Shown in pieces: positions 17,027 through 26,005 of a stretch of DNA of 45,734 bases; position 1 is the stretch's first letter; every line of letters begins with the position of its first letter. Origin of the DNA: Desulfosporosinus sp. (GTDB taxonomy: Bacteria; Bacillota; Desulfitobacteriia; Desulfitobacteriales; Desulfitobacteriaceae); the NCBI GenBank assembly GCA_003513495.1, contig DOPM01000050.1, positions 39,935-85,668 of the forward strand, read 5' to 3'. Both the position numbers and the translations under genes were made by a program. A model generated the notes under the pieces. It had not been told where the DNA came from and did not search any database. It was given only the letters and a program-made list of their open reading frames with translations.

Positions 17027-18241
17027 TTGAGAATGAAAAGACTGAATAAACTGTCCATTAAGTTGTTGGCTTTAATGATGGTATTTTCTCTCGTTGCCGG
17101 TTGTGGTACGCAAGGAACCGCGAGTGCCCCTAAAACGGAGACTAAAACAGTCAAGATAGCATTTCTCGGGCCCTTGACAGGTTCTAACGCCATGCAAGGG
17201 GTTGGGGCTCGCAATGCCTTTCAATTAGCGATTAAACAAGCCAATGACTCTGGCAAACTGGCCTATAAATTGGAAGTTGTGGATTTGGACGATGCCTCCA
17301 ATCCCGGGACCGGAGCCTCAGCAGCGCAGAAAGCCGTTGCAGACCCGGATGTCGTAGCGGCAGTGGGACACTGGAATTCCCCGGTTGCAGAAGCAACAAT
17401 ACCCATCTTTAAATCAGCTGAGATTCCCTTGGTTATCTGGGGAGCCATTGGGCCTAAACTTACAAGTGCTGATAACTATCCTTATGTTACAAGGGTTGCC
17501 CCTACTCAGGTTCAAGAAAACGCTCCTCTGGCGGACTTTGTCATTAATGACTTAGGACGCAAAAAGTGGGCTATTATCTCAGATACCAGCACCTATGGTA
17601 AAAGCAACACAGATGCTTGGAAAAACGAATTGGCTAAATCCTCTGACACAGAAGTAGTTTCGGTGGACGAAATTCAAGTAGGCCAAATAGACTTCCGACC
17701 TATTCTCAGTAAAATCAAAAATCAAAATGTCGATGCCATCTACTTCGGTGGAGTCGTGATGGAAGGCGCTATGGTTCGACGTCAAGCTAACGAACTGGGA
17801 TTAAACAATACTTTGCTCGTGGGTATCTCCGGTATCTTGGATGACAAATACATTGAAACCGCCGGCAGCGAAGCCGCTGAAGGGGTTATTGCTACTAAGC
17901 CTGGTAAGGACGTAAGCGAGATGGCAGGCGGTAAAGCCTTTGATGAAGCTTATACACAAGCCGGCTATAAAGAACCTTATGGTGCTTATGGTCCCTATGC
18001 TTATGATGCAGCAAATATAGTGGTGGAAGCCCTGAAACAAGTCGGTCCAGATAAGAAGGCCTTAGTAGATGCAATTACTAAAGCTAAACATGACGGACTA
18101 CTAGGTACCACAACCTTTAATGAAGTGGGCCAAACTACCAACATCGCAAGTACTATTTCAGTTGTTCAAGATGGAAAATGGGTTGCTTGGGACGCTTCAA
18201 AATACAAGAGTGGAGAACGAAAATTGCCGGGTGCTAAATAA
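17027..18241 (+). CDS. ABC transporter solute-binding lipoprotein (branched-chain amino-acid/HAAT type)
   Basis: This 404-residue Peripla_BP_6-type receptor has a charged N-terminus, a hydrophobic stretch and a lipobox LVAGC with Cys26, so it should be anchored outside the membrane. The mature start VKIAFLGPLTGSNAM is typical of LivK-like proteins. Its partners are the permeases and ATPases at 22190-25827, separated from it by three hydroxylase genes. Context suggests it captures a heterocycle or purine breakdown product rather than leucine; this is inference. TTG at 17027 is placed 6 bases after AAGGAGGAGG and is preferred to the ATG at 17033. Two hairpins follow the gene. Confidence 0.85.
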   Translation: MRMKRLNKLSIKLLALMMVFSLVAGCGTQGTASAPKTETKTVKIAFLGPLTGSNAMQGVGARNAFQLAIKQANDSGKLAYKLEVVDLDDASNPGTGASAAQKAVADPDVVAAVGHWNSPVAEATIPIFKSAEIPLVIWGAIGPKLTSADNYPYVTRVAPTQVQENAPLADFVINDLGRKKWAIISDTSTYGKSNTDAWKNELAKSSDTEVVSVDEIQVGQIDFRPILSKIKNQNVDAIYFGGVVMEGAMVRRQANELGLNNTLLVGISGILDDKYIETAGSEAAEGVIATKPGKDVSEMAGGKAFDEAYTQAGYKEPYGAYGPYAYDAANIVVEALKQVGPDKKALVDAITKAKHDGLLGTTTFNEVGQTTNIASTISVVQDGKWVAWDASKYKSGERKLPGAK

Positions 18242-18258
18242 CCTGTTGATTAACCAGT

Positions 18259-18326
18259 CTTAGGTGGAGAGTCTACCCCCACCTAAGTGGAGCACGGGGC
18301 AGCACTTCCACTATACGAAGTGGAAG
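18259..18326 (+). terminator. Two hairpins downstream of the binding-protein gene
   Basis: Stem 18259-18267/18279-18287 (9 bp) is followed by 18305-18312/18319-18326 (8 bp). Neither has a long T-run. Such hairpins after an internal binding-protein gene often stabilise or partially terminate the mRNA, giving excess receptor over permease; that role is inferred. Confidence 0.5.
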
Positions 18327-18442
18327 GCTCAATGAAGGAATAAAGTGGATAACTTCTTGCCGGCTCTTCAATGATAATTGTTTCAGTCGGTAAGAAGCCT
18401 TTAAAGGTTGAAGATGGATAGCAGATTGAGGGGGAGTATTAA

Positions 18443-20788
18443 ATGGATTTTCAGGTAATAGGCAAAGTATTACCACGAAAAGATGGAATCGCCAAGGTCT
18501 GCGGTAAAGAACCCTTTGCAAGTGATATTGTGGTTCCGCATATGTTATACGCAGTGACTTTACGAAGTGAACACGCCCACGCTGAGATCCTTAAGATTGA
18601 TACTTCGGAAGCTGAAAGCATGGGGGCAGTTTGTATAACTCCTACTGAAGTCCCGGACTTTACTTATAATGAACGAACCGTCAGTATCCCTGAAAAGACT
18701 TACTGTGACCGCAAGGTTTTACCCAGGCGTGTCCGTCATGTTGGTGAAGCTATAGCTGCTGTAGCGGCCGAGACAGAGGAACTGGCTTTTCGAGCTATGC
18801 AGGCTATAAAAGTTGAGTATAATGTCTTGCCCTCTGTGTTGGATCCTGAGGAGGCCATGAAGCCTGAGGCTGAATCTCTCTATGATGAAATCCTATTAGG
18901 AAAACAACAGCTTAAAGTTAAGCATAATGTAGCCTGCGAACGTAATATTGTCATCGGTGACCCTGAGGCGGGTTTTGCCGCTGCAGATTATATCGTTGAA
19001 AGGGACTATGATTTACCTCGGATTTATCATCATCAAATGGAGACTAAAACTGTGGTTTGCCAACCAGAAGCCAACGGCGGCATTACAGTCTGGACCACAA
19101 CTCAAACAATTCATAATGTGCGTCAACTGCTGGGCCAAATTTTTGAGCTGCCTTTAAGCAAGATTAACGTCAAGAAACTGAGTATTGGCGGATCCTTTGG
19201 TTCTAGTATCCAGATGAATTCCATGATCCCCATTTGTGTCGCTTTAGCCTTGAAGGCCCGATGTCCAGTCAAGCTGGTTAGCAGTCGAGAAGATGATATC
19301 CATGACCACGTGAAATTTCCAGCTCGTATTAAGTTAAAAGTAGGTGTAACGAAGGACGCAAAAATAGTAGCAGCAGATATGCGGGTTCTTGTAGATATCG
19401 GCGCCCATCAAATCAATTCTTATCCTCTCCTGGGCTGTATGTCCGGCTGGTACGCTTCCTTATACAAGTGGCAGGATTTTCGATTTGACGGGACAGCAGT
19501 CTATACAAATAAGGTACCGGGCTGTGCCATGCAAGGGTACGGCAATCCCGAGGTTAACTTCGCTGTGGAGTCCCATATGGATGTTATAGCCAATGAGTGC
19601 GGTTTTGACCCGATTGAGTTTCGGTTAAAAAACTATGTAGGTATTGGCGATGAATTTTGGGGTCAAGGCCCCACGGTAAAATCCATCATTAAAAGTTGCG
19701 GTGTCGAAGAAATGCTGGCGGTGGGGGCTGAGAAAATAGGGTGGAGTGAGCGTCAATCCAGCCAAGCCAAAACTGGACGTTACCGCAAAGGGGTGGGTAT
19801 CGCTCGAGGTTTTCATACTTCAGGCACAGGCGGTCCTAAACCAGGAGAAGTTATCGATTATTCCAGTGCAACGATAAAAATCAATGAAGATGGAACGGTA
19901 GATGTATTGTCCCCAGTGATGGATTTGGGCGGAGGCACAGGGGAGGCTACGGTTAAAGTAGTTGCTGAGCTGCTCAAAGTCCCCTATGACAAAGTAGAAC
20001 TGGCAATTGTGGATACCAGAACAACGGGCTATGATGTGAATACCCATGCTACCCGGGGTGTTTACTGTGGCTGCGGTGCTGCATTGCATGTGGCAAAACA
20101 AGTCAAGACTAAGCTCTTAGAGTTTGCTTCCCGGATTTTGGAGGAAAATCCTGACGATTTGGACTTGAGTTATGAGCCCGAAGAAAAGAAAACCATAATT
20201 CATGTTAAGAGATTTAAGCAAAAACAAATAAGTATCGGTGAAGTTGCCAAGCTGGCCCAAATTTATAGTTGGGGTACCATAGCAGTTTCGGACAGTTATC
20301 GGCAGAGAAACTGCCCCCCTTGTTTCGTCGCTCATTTTATTGAGGTGGAGGTTGATACCTGGACAGGAATCGTTAAGGTTCCGAGGGCTATACTGCTTGC
20401 GGATTCCGGAACCCCTATTAATCCGGATATGCTGGAAGGCCAGTTAATTGGCTCTTTATCCAGAGGGCTGGGATATGCTGCCTATGAAAGTACGGAAAAT
20501 GATTTGGAAACAGGTAAGCTGTTATGTGGAGGCTTCATTACGGATAATAAGATTCCCACCAGCTGCGAGATGCCTTTAATGGATAATATTGAAGTATATT
20601 TTGCCCATACCTATGAGCCTACCGGGCCTTTCGGAGCTAAAGGAATTGGTGAGGCAGCGCTGAATTCCGTGGCCGCTGCTTATGCTAATGCTATTTACAA
20701 TGCAATAGGTATTAGATTTTACCATACTCCAATTACACCGGAAAGAATCCTGCAGGCCCTGGAAGGAGGTGCCTCCGTTGAAAACTAA
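18443..20788 (+). CDS. Divergent molybdenum hydroxylase large subunit
   Basis: This 781-residue Mo subunit keeps the fold and the catalytic glutamate E737 (GAKGIGEA), but both residues used by xanthine oxidoreductases to hold purines are changed. GGGFGGKE reads GGSFGSSI (F252, I256 instead of Glu802) and RGFG reads QGYG (Q364 instead of Arg880). It probably acts on something other than hypoxanthine or xanthine, or through a different binding mode. FAD and Fe-S partners follow at once (20778, 21668), and the ABC transporter genes flank the set, suggesting the enzyme oxidises the imported substrate. The ATG has GAGGGGGAG upstream. Confidence 0.82.
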   Translation: MDFQVIGKVLPRKDGIAKVCGKEPFASDIVVPHMLYAVTLRSEHAHAEILKIDTSEAESMGAVCITPTEVPDFTYNERTVSIPEKTYCDRKVLPRRVRHVGEAIAAVAAETEELAFRAMQAIKVEYNVLPSVLDPEEAMKPEAESLYDEILLGKQQLKVKHNVACERNIVIGDPEAGFAAADYIVERDYDLPRIYHHQMETKTVVCQPEANGGITVWTTTQTIHNVRQLLGQIFELPLSKINVKKLSIGGSFGSSIQMNSMIPICVALALKARCPVKLVSSREDDIHDHVKFPARIKLKVGVTKDAKIVAADMRVLVDIGAHQINSYPLLGCMSGWYASLYKWQDFRFDGTAVYTNKVPGCAMQGYGNPEVNFAVESHMDVIANECGFDPIEFRLKNYVGIGDEFWGQGPTVKSIIKSCGVEEMLAVGAEKIGWSERQSSQAKTGRYRKGVGIARGFHTSGTGGPKPGEVIDYSSATIKINEDGTVDVLSPVMDLGGGTGEATVKVVAELLKVPYDKVELAIVDTRTTGYDVNTHATRGVYCGCGAALHVAKQVKTKLLEFASRILEENPDDLDLSYEPEEKKTIIHVKRFKQKQISIGEVAKLAQIYSWGTIAVSDSYRQRNCPPCFVAHFIEVEVDTWTGIVKVPRAILLADSGTPINPDMLEGQLIGSLSRGLGYAAYESTENDLETGKLLCGGFITDNKIPTSCEMPLMDNIEVYFAHTYEPTGPFGAKGIGEAALNSVAAAYANAIYNAIGIRFYHTPITPERILQALEGGASVEN

Positions 20789-21668
20789 TACAAAAATCTT
20801 GGCGTCAGAATTTGAATATCTGGAATGTCCAACCCTTGCGGAAGCTTTAAACTGTTTGTCGAAGTATAATGGCAAGGCTAAAATTCTTGCAGGGGGGACT
20901 GACTTATTGATAAAAATGAAAAGTGGGCTGCTCCAATGCCAATACCTTATTTTTGTTAAGAAGATTGAAGCCCTGAATTATCTTATCTCAGACAAGAAAA
21001 CCTTGAGGATCGGGCCCATGATCAGCTTAAGGAGCATTGAAAAGAATGAGCAGGTCAAGGCCTATTACAGTGCCTTGTTTGAAGCGGTTCGTTCAATGGC
21101 AGCTACCTCAGTAAAAAATATGGCGACCATTGGCGGAAACCTCTGTAATGGTTCACCGGCTGCAGATACTGCACCCCCACTGCTGGTCTATGGCGCAACT
21201 CTGAAATTATCCAGTATACGGGGAGATCGAATTGTTCCGGTGGAAGAATTTTTTGTAGGACCTAGTCAAACGGTTTTGGAGAGTGATGAACTGCTAACAG
21301 AAATTTGCCTGCCTGATTTAGGAGACCAAATTGGCAGCAGCTTTCTGAAATTGGGAAGGGTATCAGCTGATATCGCCAAAATTAATGTTGCAGTCTGTTT
21401 AAATCGTACCGGCAAGTCTGTCGGCAATTGTAGGATTGCCTTCGGCTCGGTAGCGCCTACACCCATTAGAATACCTGAGGCAGAAGAAATCCTTAAGGGT
21501 CAAGAAATGAGCGATGAGTTAATAGTCAAAGCTGCTAAGGCCGCGGCTGGCCTAATCAAACCGATTACCGACAAACGGTCAACGAATAGCTATCGTCAAC
21601 AAGTAAGTAAAGTGATCCTGGAAGAGGGTATACGGTCAGCATGGCAGCGGGCTGGAGGTGAGCTGTAA
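20778..21668 (+). CDS. Molybdenum hydroxylase FAD subunit
   Basis: This 296-residue FAD-binding medium subunit has the flavin motifs LAGGTDLLIKMKSG (about residue 38) and ATIGGNLCNGSPAADTAPPLL, and the C-terminal CO-dehydrogenase flavoprotein domain. The length is normal. The start is set at TTG 20778, 7 bases after GGAAGGAGGT; an upstream GTG lies inside the ribosome site and is unlikely. It overlaps the preceding Mo-subunit gene by 11 bases and its TAA shares a base with the next ATG, so the Mo-FAD-FeS trio is tightly coupled. It passes electrons from the Fe-S subunit to NAD or another acceptor. Confidence 0.87.
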   Translation: MKTNTKILASEFEYLECPTLAEALNCLSKYNGKAKILAGGTDLLIKMKSGLLQCQYLIFVKKIEALNYLISDKKTLRIGPMISLRSIEKNEQVKAYYSALFEAVRSMAATSVKNMATIGGNLCNGSPAADTAPPLLVYGATLKLSSIRGDRIVPVEEFFVGPSQTVLESDELLTEICLPDLGDQIGSSFLKLGRVSADIAKINVAVCLNRTGKSVGNCRIAFGSVAPTPIRIPEAEEILKGQEMSDELIVKAAKAAAGLIKPITDKRSTNSYRQQVSKVILEEGIRSAWQRAGGEL

Positions 21669-22162
21669 TGGAGAAAAGGTTAATAAAAGTCACTATTAAC
21701 GGTAAGTTACGAGAATTGTTCGTTAAGCCGAATGATCTCCTTCTTAACGTTTTGCGCAATGATTTAAACCTCATGGGTACCAAGTACGGTTGTGGTATCG
21801 GAGAGTGCGGAGCTTGTACAGTGCTCTTAGATGGTCAAACTGCCTTAGCTTGCCTTATTCTAGCTGTAACGGTTGACGGTCAAGAGATTACAACTATAGA
21901 AGGGATGGGTGATCCTGCTCAGCTTCATCCCCTTCAGGAGTCCTTCATTGAGCATGGCGCTGTACAATGCGGCTTTTGTACCCCGGGGATGTTGTTGGCT
22001 GGTGAGGCCTTACTCAAGGAAAATCCTAATCCAAATGAGGAGGAAATTCGCGAGTATCTGCGGGGCAATCTTTGTCGCTGTACTGGTTATGCTGCAATTG
22101 TTAAGGCAATTAAGTCGGAAGCAAAATGTCAGAGTGCTGACCCGGGTACCCTTAGTGAATAA
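21668..22162 (+). CDS. Molybdenum hydroxylase [2Fe-2S] subunit
   Basis: This 164-residue small subunit has an N-terminal plant-ferredoxin-type cluster (CGIGECGAC plus a later Cys) and a C-terminal four-helix cluster domain (QCGFCTPGM, CRCTGY). It completes the three-subunit enzyme with 18443-20788 and 20778-21668 and carries electrons from molybdenum to FAD. The ATG overlaps the preceding stop by one base (TAATG), with GGAGGTGA upstream. After 27 bases the first permease gene begins, showing that the enzyme and the transporter share a transcript. Confidence 0.9.
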   Translation: MEKRLIKVTINGKLRELFVKPNDLLLNVLRNDLNLMGTKYGCGIGECGACTVLLDGQTALACLILAVTVDGQEITTIEGMGDPAQLHPLQESFIEHGAVQCGFCTPGMLLAGEALLKENPNPNEEEIREYLRGNLCRCTGYAAIVKAIKSEAKCQSADPGTLSE

Positions 22163-22189
22163 GACTAAACAAAAAGGAGGTTGGGGCTT

Positions 22190-23110
22190 TTGTCACTTCT
22201 CTTATCTCAGGTTATCAATGCAATAATGCTGGGTTCTACCTATTCGTTGATTGCCATTGGCTTCTCCCTATTCTTTGGAGTTATGGATATAGTTGTGTTT
22301 TCAGCAGGAGACGTAGCGATTGTTGCCGCATTTAGCATTTTGGTGCTCATGGGAACTCAAATGCTTCCTGTTCTGGACTCTTTACTCCCTCACGCTGTTT
22401 CTTCAGTGGTAATTGTTTTCGTGGGGGCAATGATCACTGCCTTACTCATGCTGCTGATGTATCGCCTAGTGATTAAACCCTTTGAAGGCAAGAGTCCGCT
22501 GATGCCCCTTCTCAGTACCATAGCTTCCGGTATTGTACTTCGAGAACTGATTGGTATTTTCTATCCTCAAGGAAGAAATCCCCAGGCTTTTCCTCAGATG
22601 CTCCCTAGTGGAACAATTTCTTCCAGCCTTATGATATCCTGGCGAAATGTTATTATTATTTTGGCCACAGTATTCCTAGTGGCACTGCTCTATTGGTTTG
22701 TTAATAAAACTAAAATTGGTTTATCCATTCAAGCTGTGTCTCAGAATAGAGAAGCGGCCATGATGGTAGGGCTTAACTGGCGACTAAGTATTTTGGTGAC
22801 CTTCTTGATTGGGGGATTTTTACTAGGGGTTAGTGGTTTCCTGGTAGCATCCTATTCTGAAGTTGTGCGTTTTGACATGGGCTCAATGTATGGATTAAAA
22901 GGATTCAGTGCTGCTGTGGTAGGTGGTCTAGGCAGTATGTTCGGCGGAATAGCTGGAGGCATGCTCATTGCCTTTATCGAAGTTTTTGTTACCGCTTATA
23001 TTCCCGGAGGCTCAGCCTATTCCGGTGTTGCCGGATTTTTGATGGTCATCGTTTTTATATTATTTAAGCCTGAAGGAATTCTTGGAGAAAAAACAGTCGA
23101 AAAGGTCTAG
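22190..23110 (+). CDS. ABC transporter permease, LivH type
   Basis: This 306-residue polytopic membrane protein of the LivH/UrtB family has many hydrophobic segments and the family-typical SLIAIGFSLFFGVMDIV near the N-terminus, with AVVGGLGSMFGGIAGG near the C-terminus. It forms one half of the membrane channel with 23137-24315. A TTG at 22181 abuts the AAGGAGG site, so the TTG at 22190 (9-base spacing) is taken as the start. It may import the substrate of the adjacent hydroxylases; the substrate cannot be read from sequence. Confidence 0.85.
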   Translation: MSLLLSQVINAIMLGSTYSLIAIGFSLFFGVMDIVVFSAGDVAIVAAFSILVLMGTQMLPVLDSLLPHAVSSVVIVFVGAMITALLMLLMYRLVIKPFEGKSPLMPLLSTIASGIVLRELIGIFYPQGRNPQAFPQMLPSGTISSSLMISWRNVIIILATVFLVALLYWFVNKTKIGLSIQAVSQNREAAMMVGLNWRLSILVTFLIGGFLLGVSGFLVASYSEVVRFDMGSMYGLKGFSAAVVGGLGSMFGGIAGGMLIAFIEVFVTAYIPGGSAYSGVAGFLMVIVFILFKPEGILGEKTVEKV

Positions 23111-23136
23111 TATGCCCCAGAGGAGGAGGTTAACAA

Positions 23137-24315
23137 GTGCAGAGAGCTGCTTTTGCTTCAAAAAATAGTCTGGTTACACTGCTCGTTAGTGTCTTAGCTT
23201 GTGTGTTTTTATATTTTGCCTTGGTGGGATCCTTATTTGTTGCCTTGACTGTCATAGGCTTAGGTTTAGCCTTAATTGTATTTGGTGAATATATGGGCAA
23301 AGCTGAAGCAATTCACACAGCCTTTGGAGAACACAGGATTTTGGGTATAGCCGTGTTGATCATGTTTGTCCTGACCCTCCCATTTTTATTAAAGGGCAAC
23401 AATTATTTGCTCCATATTGTTGTCATGGGGGGAATCTACAGTGTCGTGGCTCTGGGGCTTAACTTTCAGATGGGTAGTACTGGAATGGTAAACTTTGCAA
23501 CTGCAGCGTTTTTTGGAACGGGTGCCTATACTTCAGCTCTCTTAGTTACGAAGTTTAGCATTTCACCCTGGCTGGGTACAGTAAGTGGATTGGCAGCGGC
23601 TGCTTTTCTGGGGCTGCTCTTTGGTATCCCGGCTTTAAAAACACGCGGTTATTACCTTTCTCTTGTTACCATGGCTTTGCAGGTCATATTTACTCTGATG
23701 ATCATTAATACAAGTTGGCTAGGCGGCCCCAATGGTGTTCCAGGTATACCTGCTTACAATATCGCAGGGTTTTCCTTCAAGACATCTGTCGTGTTATTCG
23801 GTATGAAATTACCTTATCAAGCAAATTACTACTACTTGGTTTTCGCCATTCTTGGTTTAGCAGTTTTGGTAGCGGGACGTTTGTATAATTCCCATGTGGG
23901 TTTAGCTTGGAATGCCATCGAACAAGATGAAATTGTGGCTGTTACCCAAGGAATTAATCAGACTAAGATTAAACTATTGGCTTTTGCTTTGGGAGCAGCT
24001 TTCGCCGGCCTAGCAGGCGCCTTATATGGACATTATACGAGTTTTATTGGTGTGGAGAATTTTGACTTTTCCATATCCCTCATCTTCATCTGCATGGTTT
24101 TATTGGGAGGAATGGACAATGTACTTGGCGTTGTCCTTGGAGCAATGCTGCTGACCATAGTTGATGAGAAACTTCGCGATTTCGCTGACTACCGGATGTT
24201 AATGTACAGCTTAATCTTAATCATTATTTTGTTAGCCCGTTCCCAAGGTTTGCTGCCAAAGCGAATTAGAAAGTACGGTAAATTAAGAGACAGCAAGATA
24301 GAACCTAATTTCTAA
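23137..24315 (+). CDS. ABC transporter permease, LivM type
   Basis: This 392-residue LivM-family permease has about ten hydrophobic segments, including the conserved GLNFQMGSTGMVNFATAAFFGTGAYT region and a C-terminal GGMDNVLGVVLGAMLL. It has an N-terminal extension of two extra membrane segments before the core, common in LivM. It pairs with the LivH-type protein encoded 26 bases upstream. The start is GTG with GGAGGAGG 7-8 bases ahead. It ends in a basic cytoplasmic tail. Confidence 0.87.
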   Translation: MQRAAFASKNSLVTLLVSVLACVFLYFALVGSLFVALTVIGLGLALIVFGEYMGKAEAIHTAFGEHRILGIAVLIMFVLTLPFLLKGNNYLLHIVVMGGIYSVVALGLNFQMGSTGMVNFATAAFFGTGAYTSALLVTKFSISPWLGTVSGLAAAAFLGLLFGIPALKTRGYYLSLVTMALQVIFTLMIINTSWLGGPNGVPGIPAYNIAGFSFKTSVVLFGMKLPYQANYYYLVFAILGLAVLVAGRLYNSHVGLAWNAIEQDEIVAVTQGINQTKIKLLAFALGAAFAGLAGALYGHYTSFIGVENFDFSISLIFICMVLLGGMDNVLGVVLGAMLLTIVDEKLRDFADYRMLMYSLILIIILLARSQGLLPKRIRKYGKLRDSKIEPNF

Positions 24316-24341
24316 CGGATGAATGGGGGGCAATTAAGGCC

Positions 24342-25106
24342 ATGAAAGTTATGCAGACAGAGTCTCTTACAATAAATTTTGGAGGACTAAAGGCTGTCGA
24401 TGAAGTAGATTTTGCAATTGCTGATGAGGTAGTAGGATTATTAGGCCCTAATGGTTCGGGTAAAACGACATTTTTGAATCTGGTAAGCGGAATTTATCGG
24501 CCAACCAGCGGCAAAATCATCTTTCAACAAGAAGATATTACTGGATCGGGAGCCCATGTTATTCGGGGTAAAGGTATAGCCCGCACTTTCCAGACTAATC
24601 GGCTTTGCCTAAACCTTAGTATTATTGATAATATGCTCCTTGGTCTTTACAGTAAGAAGAAATCCACTTGGTGGCAAGCTATTCTTCAACCGAAGCAATG
24701 CAGAAAAGAACTTAGACAAAATATTGAGAAATGTTTGCAATTGCTTGAGCATTTCAATCCAGATTTAGTTGACAAAGCCTATGATCCCATTACTAGTATA
24801 GCCCTTATCGATCGGCGCAGAATTGAAATTGCTAGGGCAATCGTTGGTAACCCCAGGTTATTATTGCTTGACGAGCCAACAGCTGGGCTAAACTCTGAAG
24901 AAACAACCCAAATCATCAACGATATCGGAAAGATTCGCCAGGGCGACCAGCAGATATGTATGATCATTATCGAACACGATATGAACGTTATCTCGAGCAT
25001 TTGTAATAGGGTTGTTGTTTTAAATGCTGGCAAGAAAATCGCCGACGACACCTATCAAGAAATTTGTAAGAACGAGCAGGTGCAAACTGCTTATCTAGGA
25101 GGATAA
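24342..25106 (+). CDS. ABC transporter ATPase, LivG type
   Basis: This 254-residue ATPase has Walker A GPNGSGKTT (about residue 34), Walker B LLLLDEPTAG and the switch His in IIEHDM, plus the LivG-typical ARTFQTNRL segment. The signature region reads TSIALIDRRRIEIARAI, with no clear LSGG; in place of the usual LS(Y/G)G(Q) there is SIALIDRR, an unusual ABC signature that could weaken or asymmetrise its ATP site. It energises import together with the LivF-type ATPase four bases downstream. Confidence 0.85.
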   Translation: MKVMQTESLTINFGGLKAVDEVDFAIADEVVGLLGPNGSGKTTFLNLVSGIYRPTSGKIIFQQEDITGSGAHVIRGKGIARTFQTNRLCLNLSIIDNMLLGLYSKKKSTWWQAILQPKQCRKELRQNIEKCLQLLEHFNPDLVDKAYDPITSIALIDRRRIEIARAIVGNPRLLLLDEPTAGLNSEETTQIINDIGKIRQGDQQICMIIIEHDMNVISSICNRVVVLNAGKKIADDTYQEICKNEQVQTAYLGG

Positions 25107-25110
25107 GATC

Positions 25111-25827
25111 ATGCTAGAACTTTGCAATATCAGTACAAAATATGGTCAGATTCCTATGTTAATGGAGGTAAGTATTAAGGTTGACAAAGGTGAAGCGGTC
25201 TGTTTATTAGGGGCTAACGGGGCCGGAAAAACAACTGTGTTAAAAACTATTATCAGTATGGTTAAGCCTATTAAGGGAGAGGTCTATTTTAATGGTCAAA
25301 GGCTTGATCTTCTGCCTTCACATAAAGTAATTCAGGCAGGAATCGCTATTGTACCGGAGCGGGAAGGATTATTCCCCAAACTTACTGTAGAAAATAATCT
25401 GCTGATGGGGGCTTATTACGAAAAAGATAAGAAAAAAATCAACCACAGAATGGAAGAAGTCTTAACAATCTTTCCTAAACTAAAAGAGAGGTTCCGGCGG
25501 AATGCAGGTACCCTGAGTGGTGGTGAACGGAAGATGCTGGGGATTGGGAGAGCGCTTTTAGCTGATCCGCAAGTGTTATTGCTAGATGAACCTTCCCTGG
25601 GTCTTGCTCCTGCTTTGGTTCATGAAGTTTATACTGTTATTGAAAGGATTAAAAGAGAAAAGAATCTGGCCATTCTTTTAGTTGAACAAAATGCTTTAAA
25701 AGCTTTGTCAATTGTAGAACGAGGGTATGCCTTGCAAAAGGGAGGGATCTTTCTGGAAGGTTCCAGTGCAGAACTTCGAGAAAACAAGATCGTGGTAGAA
25801 TCCTATCTTTCTAGCTGTAGTGTATAA
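25111..25827 (+). CDS. ABC transporter ATPase, LivF type
   Basis: This 238-residue ATPase has Walker A GANGAGKTT, a canonical signature LSGGERKMLGIGRAL, Walker B LLLLDEPSLGLAP and a final VEQN switch, all typical of LivF. With the LivG-type protein it forms the ATPase pair of the importer. GGAGGATAAGATC precedes the ATG. It ends the second operon. Only 58 bases separate its stop from the first purine-type aptamer, so liv transcripts could run into that element. Confidence 0.9.
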   Translation: MLELCNISTKYGQIPMLMEVSIKVDKGEAVCLLGANGAGKTTVLKTIISMVKPIKGEVYFNGQRLDLLPSHKVIQAGIAIVPEREGLFPKLTVENNLLMGAYYEKDKKKINHRMEEVLTIFPKLKERFRRNAGTLSGGERKMLGIGRALLADPQVLLLDEPSLGLAPALVHEVYTVIERIKREKNLAILLVEQNALKALSIVERGYALQKGGIFLEGSSAELRENKIVVESYLSSCSV

Positions 25828-25885
25828 CTAACGGACGAGAGAGAGTCAGGCATATCGAAGTAAAAAGTAGATTCAAACTATGGAT

Positions 25886-26005
25886 TACATAATGCTTAGT
25901 CACTAATAAATTCTTGATAATAGAATAAAGCTTTCTGCGAGGCAACCGTAATTGCTTCTCTATGTACCGGACATGGTTATTAGAGTTGAGATAGGGTTGT
26001 TTTTT
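25886..26005 (+). promoter_or_regulatory. Variant purine-riboswitch-like aptamer 1 with terminator
   Basis: P1 pairs TACATA (25886-25891) with TATGTA (25961-25966). The J2/3 strand TTTCTGC, P3 stem 25939-25945/25952-25958 with loop CCGTAA, and the final TC just before TATG match the purine aptamer layout; the C at 25960 matches guanine-type C74. P2 is altered: GCTT/AAGC, an insertion, then ATTCT/AGAAT with a loop lacking GG. J2/3 has G where A52 is expected. The terminator pairs GCAACC in P3 with GGTTGT (25995-26000) plus six Ts, and a hairpin CTCTA/TAGAG competes with P1. Ligand class is uncertain. Confidence 0.6.

Noticed and set aside
17027..25827. Urea transporter UrtABCDE
   Set aside because: The binding-protein start and overall features resemble generic LivK-type receptors, and no urease or urea genes are nearby; the cargo is left open.
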